Origin: a bacterium
GTDB taxonomy: Bacteria; Patescibacteriota; Minisyncoccia; Minisyncoccales; PEYH01
NCBI GenBank assembly: GCA_021161645.1
Contig: JAGHAC010000043.1
Span: 1 to 6,252 of the forward strand
Length of the DNA stretch: 6,252 nucleotides
Direction: 5' to 3'
Shown: one piece after another, positions 1 through 5,170 of the stretch
How the letters are laid out: the number at the start of each line of letters is the position of its first letter
How positions within the stretch are numbered: position 1 is the stretch's first letter
The notes under the pieces: model-generated
Databases searched by the model: none
What the model saw: the letters and a program-made list of their open reading frames with translations, nothing else
What the model was told of the DNA's origin: nothing
Program-made: the position numbers and the translations under genes

Positions 1-1
1 G

Positions 2-1144
2 GAAATCATACAAGAAAAAATCGGGAAAGATGTGGTTTTAGAAGAGGCAATAAATATTAAGATTCAAGAAATTTACAAAAGGGTAATACAGGATAATGAT
101 TTAGAGGTTATCGGAAGTCCGAAGGTGAATATTATTAAAAAGAACTGGGGAGATCCAGTAGAGTTAAAAATTGAAGTAACTGTTTTACCTGAGGTTAAAC
201 TACCTGACTATAAAAGGATTGCCTCAAGCGTGAAGAAAAGACAAGTAGAAATAAAAGATTCAGAGATAGAAGATACTCTTAAGTGGATTCAGAAATCAAG
301 AGCCAAGTTTTCGGCGAAAATAACCCCGGCAGAAAAAGGCGATTTTGTGATATTTTCTTATCAATCGCCAGAGATAGCAGGGGGCCAAGAACAGCGGGAC
401 CAACTTATTATAGGAGAAGGACATCTTTTGCCTGGAATAGAAGAAGTTTTAATAGGAATGCAGCAGCAAGAGGAAAAGGAAGTTCAGCTTACCTTTCCTC
501 AAAACCATGTTCACAAAGATTTAGCAGGGAAAACTATTAAGTTGAAAATAAAAGTAGAGTCAATCCAGCGAGTAGAGTTGCCTCAAGTAAATGATGATTG
601 GGCGCGCTCCCTCGGAAAATTTGAAAATTTAGAGCAGTTGAGAGAAAATATTAAAGAAGGTATTAAAAAAGAAAAAGAGAATCTTGAAAGTCAGCGAGTT
701 CGGGCGGAAATTCTTGAAAAAATAGCCAGCAAATCAGAAGTAGAAATTCCTCAAATGTTGATAGATTTGGAAATGGAAAACACAATAAACGATTTAAAAG
801 AAAGAATTCCCAAAACGCTGGGAATAAGTTTCGAGAAGTATTTAGAACAGGCGAATCTCTCAGAAGAAAAACTCAAGGAATCACTCTTGCCGGAGGTAAT
901 AAAGAAAATTAAGGAGTTTCTGGTTCTTCAGGAAATCAAAAAAAAGGAAGGGATAAAAGCAAGCAATCAAGAAATAGAAGAAGAGGCAAACAGATTTCTT
1001 GCTCAATTTAGATCTCCAGAGGAGGCAGAAAAAGTCATTGACCCCCAAACTTTGGTTAATTATACTAGGGAAAGAATAGAGAACAAAAAGACACTTGAAT
1101 TATTAGAGAAAATGGCAAAAAATTTGGAGCAAGGAGATAATTAA
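2..1144 (+). CDS. tig: Trigger factor, ribosome-associated chaperone/PPIase (5'-truncated by window edge)
   Basis: Trigger factor binds the ribosome near the exit tunnel and shields nascent chains. The frame is open to the left edge, so the GTG at 32 is internal and not a start. About 380 residues are visible against the family's usual 430 or so, and the missing part would hold the ribosome-binding GFRxGKxP signature. Counting from the GTG, residues 1-70 are the rest of the N-terminal domain (GSPKVNI, VLPEVKLPDY). Residues about 100-182 are the FKBP-like PPIase domain (KGDFVIFSY, LLPGIEEVLIGM, VQLTFPQNH, LAGKTIKLKIKVESI). Residues about 183-370 are the charged helical C-terminal chaperone domain, beginning ELPQVNDDWARSLG. 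The PPIase is divergent: the usual PGFE is PGIE (Ile136). The gene precedes clpP by 31 bp and is probably cotranscribed with it. It ends in TAA. Confidence 0.95.
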   Translation, partial: EIIQEKIGKDVVLEEAINIKIQEIYKRVIQDNDLEVIGSPKVNIIKKNWGDPVELKIEVTVLPEVKLPDYKRIASSVKKRQVEIKDSEIEDTLKWIQKSRAKFSAKITPAEKGDFVIFSYQSPEIAGGQEQRDQLIIGEGHLLPGIEEVLIGMQQQEEKEVQLTFPQNHVHKDLAGKTIKLKIKVESIQRVELPQVNDDWARSLGKFENLEQLRENIKEGIKKEKENLESQRVRAEILEKIASKSEVEIPQMLIDLEMENTINDLKERIPKTLGISFEKYLEQANLSEEKLKESLLPEVIKKIKEFLVLQEIKKKEGIKASNQEIEEEANRFLAQFRSPEEAEKVIDPQTLVNYTRERIENKKTLELLEKMAKNLEQGDN

Positions 1145-1175
1145 AAATTAAAAATTAAAAAATAAAAATTAACTT
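1145..1175 (+). other. tig-clpP spacer, AAAATT-iterated, no Shine-Dalgarno
   Basis: The 31-bp gap is almost pure A/T and iterates an AAAATTA/AAAAATTA unit with slippage. No GGAG-like ribosome binding site precedes the clpP ATG. No -35/-10 pair is convincing, though any A/T run resembles a -10. The simplest reading is an intra-operon linker, with clpP translated either by coupling to tig or by Shine-Dalgarno-independent initiation on an unstructured A-rich leader. Confidence 0.5.
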
Positions 1176-1760
1176 ATGCCTATAATACCTACAGTTGTCG
1201 AAAAGACCGGGGCGCGGGAAAGAGCATATGATATTTATTCCCGCCTTTTAGAAGATAGAATTATATTTCTGGCTGGTCCCATTACTGATGCGGTAGCAAA
1301 TTTAGTAATTGCTCAGATTTTGTTTTTAGCGAGCAAAGACCCAAAGAAAGAGATAAAGATATATATTAATAGCCCCGGAGGGTCTGTAACGGCTGGTTTA
1401 GCGATATATGATACTATTCAATATGTTGATTGTCCCGTTTCTACTGTTTGTGTTGGCTTGGCAGGATCAATGGCGGCGGTATTGTTAGCCGCGGGTGAAA
1501 AGGGAAAAAGATTTGCTCTTCCCAATTCAGAAATTCTTCTTCATCAAGTGGCAGGTGGAGTGAGTGGTGAGGCAATAGAAATAGAAATTACTGCCAAACA
1601 GATTATGAAACTAAAAAATCGGCTTAATAGAATCTTGGTAAAACATACAGGTCAGAAATTAAAGAAAATAGAAAAGGACACGGATAGAGATTTTTATCTC
1701 TCCGCTTATGAGGCAAAAGATTACGGATTAGTAGATGAGGTGATTGAGTCAAAGAAATAG
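1176..1760 (+). CDS. clpP: ATP-dependent Clp protease proteolytic subunit ClpP
   Basis: ClpP is the serine-protease chamber (two stacked heptamers) that degrades substrates unfolded by a Clp ATPase such as ClpX or ClpC. The 194-residue product has the normal family length. The N-terminal segment ERAYDIYSRLLEDRIIFL is the classic processing and contact region. The oxyanion strand INSPGGSV is at residues 65-71. The catalytic triad is complete: Ser98 in GLAGSMAA, His123 in LLHQVAGG, and Asp172 in DTDRDFYLSA. The C-terminus has YGLVDEVI. The motif around Ser98 is GLAGSM, not the commoner GQAASM; the serine itself is intact, so the enzyme should be active. The ATG at 1176 gives the canonical N-terminus. 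It follows tig and ends in a terminator that starts at its stop codon, so no clpX is cotranscribed downstream. Confidence 0.98.
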   Translation: MPIIPTVVEKTGARERAYDIYSRLLEDRIIFLAGPITDAVANLVIAQILFLASKDPKKEIKIYINSPGGSVTAGLAIYDTIQYVDCPVSTVCVGLAGSMAAVLLAAGEKGKRFALPNSEILLHQVAGGVSGEAIEIEITAKQIMKLKNRLNRILVKHTGQKLKKIEKDTDRDFYLSAYEAKDYGLVDEVIESKK

Positions 1761-1798
1761 CAAAAATGCCCCCGAGGGGCATTTTTGCTTTCTGCTTT
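1760..1798 (+). terminator. Rho-independent terminator after clpP
   Basis: A perfect 13-bp inverted repeat pairs 1760-1772 with 1776-1788, giving arms GCAAAAATGCCCC and GGGGCATTTTTGC and a 3-nt loop (CGA at 1773-1775). A T-rich tail TTCTGCTTTA follows, interrupted by C and G. The first base of the stem is the last base of the clpP TAG stop. The GC-rich top and long A-T base make a very stable hairpin that should end the tig-clpP transcript. Confidence 0.93.
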
Positions 1799-1824
1799 AC
1801 ATAAACAAGGAATTTTGCTATTAT
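1796..1824 (+). promoter_or_regulatory. Predicted sigma70-type promoter of rny
   Basis: The -35 box TTTACA at 1796-1801 matches TTGACA at 5 of 6 positions. A 17-bp spacer separates it from the -10 box TATTAT at 1819-1824, also 5 of 6. An extended -10 TG lies at 1816-1817. Transcription would start near 1831, leaving a leader of about 60 nt before rny. The promoter is packed directly behind the clpP terminator, which supports rny being a separate transcription unit. The call rests on sequence match only. Confidence 0.65.
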
Positions 1825-1851
1825 TACTTACGAGCCATTTAAAAATTAAGC

Positions 1852-1885
1852 ATTGGTAGTTTGAGAAAAGAGAAGAATTACCAAT
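1852..1885 (+). promoter_or_regulatory. Leader hairpin with all-purine loop immediately upstream of rny
   Basis: ATTGGTAGTTT (1852-1862) pairs with GAATTACCAAT (1875-1885), giving 11 pairs of which two are G-U wobbles and seven are an uninterrupted perfect inverted repeat. The 12-nt loop at 1863-1874 is purine only (GAGAAAAGAGAA). The hairpin ends 6 nt before the rny ATG and lies wholly inside the predicted 5' UTR. There is no downstream T tract, so it is not a terminator. A role in controlling translation or stability of the rny mRNA is plausible but inferred. Confidence 0.5.
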
Positions 1886-1891
1886 AAATAT

Positions 1892-3421
1892 ATGGACCAA
1901 CTATTTCTCTTAGGTGTAGAAATAGTTGGGGTCTTTGTAGGAATTATTCTGGGATATTATATCAGAGCGTCTCTGCTTAAAAAAAGACAGGGCACGATAG
2001 AGGCGAGATTGAGACAGAAGGTAGAAGAAGCAAAGAGAAAAGCGCAGCAAGTTATTGATAAAGCTCAAAGGAAAGCTCACGAGATTATTAATCAGGCAAG
2101 AAAAGAAGAGGAAACAAGACGAAGAGAAATTTTAGAAGCAGAGAAGGCTTTGATGAAAAGAGAGAGAATTCTTCAATCGAAGATTCTTCAGGCTCAGAAA
2201 AATGAAGAGGAGTTAGCGGAACAGAAGAACAAGCTGACAAAGATAAAAACGAAATTAGAGCAGCTTGTTAAAAAAGAGATTGAGAAACTTTCAGAGATCA
2301 GCAAGCTTTCTGTTAAGGAAGCAAAAGAGGAATTGCTGAAAAGAGTCGAAGAAGAAGCAAAGGAGGAACTTTTAGAGAAAATGCAGAAACTGGAAGACGA
2401 AGGGCAGGAGAAACTGAGAGAAAAGGCTCAAAAGATTCTGGCTACTGCTATTCAAAGACTGGCTTTATCTCAAGCACAAGAATCAACAATTACTACCATA
2501 TCTCTTCCTTCTGATAAAACAAAAGGGAGAATTATTGGAAAAGAAGGCAGGAATATCAGGACCTTTGAAAAATTAACAGGCGTGGAGGTAATCATTGATG
2601 AAACTCCTGAGGTAATTACTCTTTCCAGTTTTAGCCCTATTAGGCGCCATATAGCAAAACTTGCAATGGAAAGATTAATAGAAGATGGAAGAATTCAGCC
2701 CGCACGGATAGAAGAATATGTTAAAAGAGCAGAAGATGAAGTGACAGAAGAAATCAAAAAGGCAGGAGAGGCAGCAGTATTTGAGACAGGGGTTTTGGAT
2801 TTACCGCCAAAATTAGTAGAGCTTCTTGGACGGCTTAAATTCAGAACAAGTTTTGGACAAAATGTTCTTTTGCATTCAATAGAAGTATCGCATCTGGCAG
2901 GAATGATAGCAGAGGAATTAGGAGCTAATGTAAAAGTGGCAAAAAAGGCAGGTCTTTTACATGATATAGGAAAAGCCTTAGATCATCAGGTTGAAGGTTC
3001 TCATGTGCAAATAGGAATTAAAATTTTAGAGAAGTTTGGAGTAGAAAAAGAAGTAATAGATGCGATGAAGTCACACCATGAAGAATATCCTTATACAAGC
3101 ATTGAAGCACAGATTGTTCAGGCAGCAGATCAAATTTCTGGCGCCAGGCCAGGAGCAAGAAAAGATACCCTAGAAAACTATCTTAAACGATTGCAAGATT
3201 TAGAAGATATAGCTCTTTCTTTTAAGGGAGTTGAAAAAGCTTACGCTATTCAGGCAGGGAGAGAATTAAGGGTTTTTGTAAAGTCCGAGGAAATAGATGA
3301 CTACCAGGCAAAGAAATTAGCCAAAGAGATTGCCAAGAGAATTCAAGAGGAAATAAATTATCCAGGGGAGATTAAGGTAGTGGTGATTCGCGAGCAAAGA
3401 GCTATAGAGTATTCAAAATAA
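1892..3421 (+). CDS. rny: Ribonuclease Y, membrane-anchored endoribonuclease
   Basis: RNase Y makes the initiating endonucleolytic cuts in mRNA decay and is tethered to the inner face of the membrane. The 509-residue product is close to the B. subtilis enzyme (about 520). Residues 4-25 form a hydrophobic N-terminal membrane anchor followed by basic residues. Residues about 33-190 are a long Lys/Glu-rich coiled coil. Residues about 200-262 are a KH RNA-binding domain with the GxxG loop as GKEG (216-219) within GRIIGKEGRNIR. Residues about 323-420 are the HD domain, with the metal-binding LLHDIGK motif (His357-Asp358) and the neighbouring HSIEVSHLAG and SHHEE motifs. The C-terminal domain ends IKVVVIREQRAIEYSK, typical of the family. 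The ATG at 1892 places the anchor at the N-terminus; no Shine-Dalgarno precedes it. Tandem TAA stops follow (3419-3424). It appears to have its own promoter. Confidence 0.98.
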   Translation: MDQLFLLGVEIVGVFVGIILGYYIRASLLKKRQGTIEARLRQKVEEAKRKAQQVIDKAQRKAHEIINQARKEEETRRREILEAEKALMKRERILQSKILQAQKNEEELAEQKNKLTKIKTKLEQLVKKEIEKLSEISKLSVKEAKEELLKRVEEEAKEELLEKMQKLEDEGQEKLREKAQKILATAIQRLALSQAQESTITTISLPSDKTKGRIIGKEGRNIRTFEKLTGVEVIIDETPEVITLSSFSPIRRHIAKLAMERLIEDGRIQPARIEEYVKRAEDEVTEEIKKAGEAAVFETGVLDLPPKLVELLGRLKFRTSFGQNVLLHSIEVSHLAGMIAEELGANVKVAKKAGLLHDIGKALDHQVEGSHVQIGIKILEKFGVEKEVIDAMKSHHEEYPYTSIEAQIVQAADQISGARPGARKDTLENYLKRLQDLEDIALSFKGVEKAYAIQAGRELRVFVKSEEIDDYQAKKLAKEIAKRIQEEINYPGEIKVVVIREQRAIEYSK

Positions 3422-3440
3422 TAAAAAATTATTTTATAAT
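3412..3440 (+). promoter_or_regulatory. Predicted promoter of the HU gene, -10 inside an AT palindrome
   Basis: A perfect TATAAT -10 box lies at 3435-3440, 17 bp downstream of a weaker -35 TTCAAA (3412-3417, 4 of 6), which overlaps the last codons of rny. The -10 sits in a perfect dyad: TTATTTTA (3429-3436) and TAAAATAA (3440-3447) around a TAA centre. Such a dyad could be an operator or simply reflect AT richness. Transcription would start near 3447. No strong terminator separates rny from HU, so read-through from rny is also likely. Confidence 0.5.
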
Positions 3441-3447
3441 AAAATAA

Positions 3448-3462
3448 GCTTGTGTTTCAAGC
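3448..3462 (+). promoter_or_regulatory. Small hairpin at the predicted 5' end of the HU mRNA
   Basis: GCTTG (3448-3452) and CAAGC (3458-3462) form a perfect 5-bp stem with a TGTTT loop. It falls at the transcription start expected from the upstream TATAAT, so the mRNA may begin with a stem-loop. 5'-terminal hairpins are known to stabilise some bacterial mRNAs. There is no following T tract, so it is not a terminator. Short stems like this also arise by chance. Confidence 0.3.
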
Positions 3463-3495
3463 AAAAGGTCGTCTCAATCAATCTAAATTTAAAAT

Positions 3496-3768
3496 ATGTC
3501 TAAACAAGATTTAATTGAAGCAGTAGCCAACTCAACAAATCTCTCAAAAGCGGCTGTAGGCGATTGTCTTAATGCTTTTTTAGAAGAAATTACCAAGGCG
3601 CTAAAGAAAGGTGAAGATGTCGTTCTTACAGGTTTTGGAACCTTTCGGGTTGCTAAAAGAAAAGCAAGGATGGGTAGGAATCCTCAGACCGGAGCTACGA
3701 TTAAAATTCCTGCCGCTAAAGTTCCCAGATTTAAAGCAGGTAAATCTCTTAAAGAAGCAGTGAAATAA
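3496..3768 (+). CDS. HU/IHF-family nucleoid DNA-binding protein
   Basis: HU-family dimers bend and compact DNA and assist replication, recombination and transcription. The 90-residue product has exactly the standard length. Residues 1-40 are the helical dimerisation body (MSKQDLIEAVA, FLEEITKALKKGE). GFGTF at 46-50 begins the beta saddle, followed by the basic arm RKARMGRNPQTG (55-66) with the DNA-intercalating proline in RNP (Pro63). The family ending is KVPRFKAGKSLKEAV. It cannot be assigned to HU rather than IHF by sequence alone, but a lone 90-residue gene in a small genome is most simply the HU homodimer. No Shine-Dalgarno precedes the ATG; the leader is A/T rich. It has its own candidate promoter and a strong terminator. 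Confidence 0.97.
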   Translation: MSKQDLIEAVANSTNLSKAAVGDCLNAFLEEITKALKKGEDVVLTGFGTFRVAKRKARMGRNPQTGATIKIPAAKVPRFKAGKSLKEAVK

Positions 3769-3787
3769 TACAAAGACCCTAACTTTG

Positions 3788-3820
3788 GACTACCTCACTC
3801 TTAAGTGAGGTAGTCTTTTT
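3788..3820 (+). terminator. Rho-independent terminator after the HU gene
   Basis: A perfect 12-bp stem pairs GACTACCTCACT (3788-3799) with AGTGAGGTAGTC (3804-3815) around a CTTA loop, followed by TTTTT (3816-3820). This is a textbook intrinsic terminator 19 bp after the HU stop codon. It separates HU from the methyltransferase gene. An upstream AAAGAC (3772-3777) could compete for GTCTTT (3813-3818), but I see no convincing attenuator. Confidence 0.95.
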
Positions 3821-3834
3821 ATTCTCATCTTTAA

Positions 3835-3843
3835 TGGTAAAAT
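3835..3843 (+). promoter_or_regulatory. Predicted extended -10 promoter of the methyltransferase gene
   Basis: TGGTAAAAT is an extended -10: TG, one base, then TAAAAT (5 of 6 to TATAAT). The -35 region is poor: TTTTTA at 3816-3821 with a 16-bp spacer, part of the preceding terminator's T tract. Transcription would begin around 3850-3853, at or within three bases of the ATG at 3853, which predicts a leaderless or near-leaderless mRNA. The upstream terminator makes a local promoter necessary, which strengthens the call. Confidence 0.5.
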
Positions 3844-3852
3844 AATGGAAAG

Positions 3853-5097
3853 ATGAAAGTAAGAATCGAAAAGCTTGCTGATAGCGGATTCGGAATTGGG
3901 TTTTTAAATAAAAGAGAGGTTTTTGTTCCATATACTCTTCCTGGGGAAGAAGTTTTCGTAGAGAAAACTCAAAGAAAGAAAGGTAAAAATTTTGCCTTGG
4001 AATTTCGGGTTGTTAGTCAATCTAAAAAAAGAGCCAAGCCGAAATGTCCTTATTTTGAAAAATGCGGTGGATGTTTGTTGCAACACTTAAGTTATAAAGA
4101 CCAAATCAGGTTTAAAAGAGAGAAACTGAAAAATCTTTTCAAGAGGAAAATAAAAGTTCTTCCTTCTCCTAAACAGTTTGCCTACAGAGGAAGAATAGAT
4201 ATCGTTCTTTCTTCACAGGGAATCGGGTTTCGTCAGAGGAGTTTTTGGAATAAGATAGTCGAGATAGATGAATGCCCTCTTTTTGGAAATAATGCCAAAA
4301 AAAGCTTGGCAGAATTAAGAAAATTACTTAAAGAACAAGAGATCTCTTTATATGATTTGAAAAGTCACAAAGGATTGTTAAGATATCTTATTTTAAGGGA
4401 AGGGAAATTTACCGGTCAATTAATGGTAAATCTGGTTGCCAAAAGAGAAATAGAAAAGGAAAAATTGAAACGATATTTTAATTTTGCCCATTCCTTTTAT
4501 TTTTCTCTTAATCCTGAACTTTCAGACATATCTTTTGGAGCGCCAACATACCATTTCGGCGATGAATTTATTCAGGAGAAAATTTTAGGTATAACCTATT
4601 TTATTCATCCTAACACATTTTTTCAAAGCAACTCCTATCAGTTAGAAACTCTTTTAAAGATAGTTGCTAAATTTGTCAAAGGAAAAAAGATATTAGATCT
4701 TTATTGCGGAGTAGGAACCTTTGCTATCTTTCTTGCCAAAAAACATTATTTAGTAGATGCTCTTGAGCTTTCTTCCGACTCAGTAAGAATGGCGAAATTA
4801 AACGCTATGGCAAACAATGTTTATGTAAATTTTCAAGAAGGCAGAGCAGAGGAGATAGATAACTTAAATTATGATACGGTTATTGTGGATCCACCCCGTC
4901 CCGGCCTTGGATCTAAAATTATCAAGAAGTTAAATGAGTCTAAAATTCAAAGATTGGTCTATGTTTCCTGCAATCCACATTCCTTGGCTCAGAATATTTC
5001 TCAGCTAAAAAATTTTTCCCTCAAAAAAATTATTGGAATAGATATGTTTCCCCAAACTCCAGAGGTTGAAACGATAGCGGTGTTAGATCGGAAATAA
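3853..5097 (+). CDS. TRAM-domain 23S rRNA (uracil-C5)-methyltransferase, RumA/RlmD type
   Basis: This enzyme family transfers a methyl group from S-adenosylmethionine to C5 of a uridine in structured RNA, usually 23S rRNA. The product is 414 residues. Residues 1-55 are a TRAM RNA-binding domain (SGFGIGFLNKREVFVPYTLPGE shortened here to its start and end). Cysteines 65, 71, 74 (CPYFEKCGGC) and 141 (DECPL) match the family's [4Fe-4S] ligands. FFQSN is at 256-260. The SAM-binding motif DLYCGVGTF is at 282-290, DPPRPG at 346-351, the catalytic nucleophile Cys373 in VSCNP, and the general-base Glu406 in PEVETIAVL. TRAM plus four cysteines points to RlmD or the dual-specificity RlmCD, not TrmA, which lacks both. 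The exact target uridine (1939, 747 or both) cannot be read from sequence. The ATG at 3853 gives a normal TRAM start; a GGAAAG directly abuts it, too close to act as a Shine-Dalgarno. Confidence 0.95.
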   Translation: MKVRIEKLADSGFGIGFLNKREVFVPYTLPGEEVFVEKTQRKKGKNFALEFRVVSQSKKRAKPKCPYFEKCGGCLLQHLSYKDQIRFKREKLKNLFKRKIKVLPSPKQFAYRGRIDIVLSSQGIGFRQRSFWNKIVEIDECPLFGNNAKKSLAELRKLLKEQEISLYDLKSHKGLLRYLILREGKFTGQLMVNLVAKREIEKEKLKRYFNFAHSFYFSLNPELSDISFGAPTYHFGDEFIQEKILGITYFIHPNTFFQSNSYQLETLLKIVAKFVKGKKILDLYCGVGTFAIFLAKKHYLVDALELSSDSVRMAKLNAMANNVYVNFQEGRAEEIDNLNYDTVIVDPPRPGLGSKIIKKLNESKIQRLVYVSCNPHSLAQNISQLKNFSLKKIIGIDMFPQTPEVETIAVLDRK

Positions 5098-5170
5098 TTT
5101 CGGAATTCGGAATCTGACATATCAGTATATGATATGAGATGTCGATATATGTCTAGGTTACGATAGATAT
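5098..5170. repeat. Spacer with nested AT-rich inverted repeats beside the insertion sequence
   Basis: The gap between the methyltransferase stop and the insertion sequence holds no gene. It contains a short direct repeat (CGGAAT at 5101-5106 and 5108-5113) and overlapping dyads. CATATCA (5118-5124) pairs with TGATATG (5130-5136) around a 5-nt loop. GACATAT (5116-5122) matches ATATGTC (5147-5153) as an outer pair. CTGA and TCAG (5114-5125) form a third. No T tract follows, so a terminator is not supported. The block may be an insertion target, a relic of another element, or chance structure in AT-rich DNA. Confidence 0.4.

Noticed and set aside
283..540. 85-residue open frame on the plus strand inside tig
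   Set aside because: It overlaps the well-supported trigger factor PPIase domain in another frame, and its Arg/Ser-rich translation resembles no family.
1838..1843. Alternative rny promoter TTGCTA-17-TTTAAA (1815-1843)
   Set aside because: Each box matches at only 4 of 6 positions, against 5 of 6 for both boxes plus an extended TG in the pair at 1796-1824.
3429..3447. AT palindrome as a terminator of rny
   Set aside because: An 8-bp stem of only A-T pairs without a U tract is too weak; it is better explained as part of the HU promoter region.
3845..3856. Three-codon mini-ORF (ATG GAA AGA TGA) overlapping the methyltransferase start as ATGA
   Set aside because: The predicted transcription start lies downstream of its ATG, so it is probably not transcribed; it is best explained by chance.
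3904..4086. 60-residue open frame on the minus strand inside the methyltransferase gene
   Set aside because: It lies opposite the TRAM and Fe-S region of a clear gene and has no recognisable features.
2..5097. Recoded UGA, as known in some Patescibacteria
   Set aside because: No gene here ends in TGA (five TAA and one TAG, counting the transposase), but all reading frames are full length without in-frame TGA, and tryptophans are TGG where checked. TGA avoidance at six stops is expected in AT-rich DNA.
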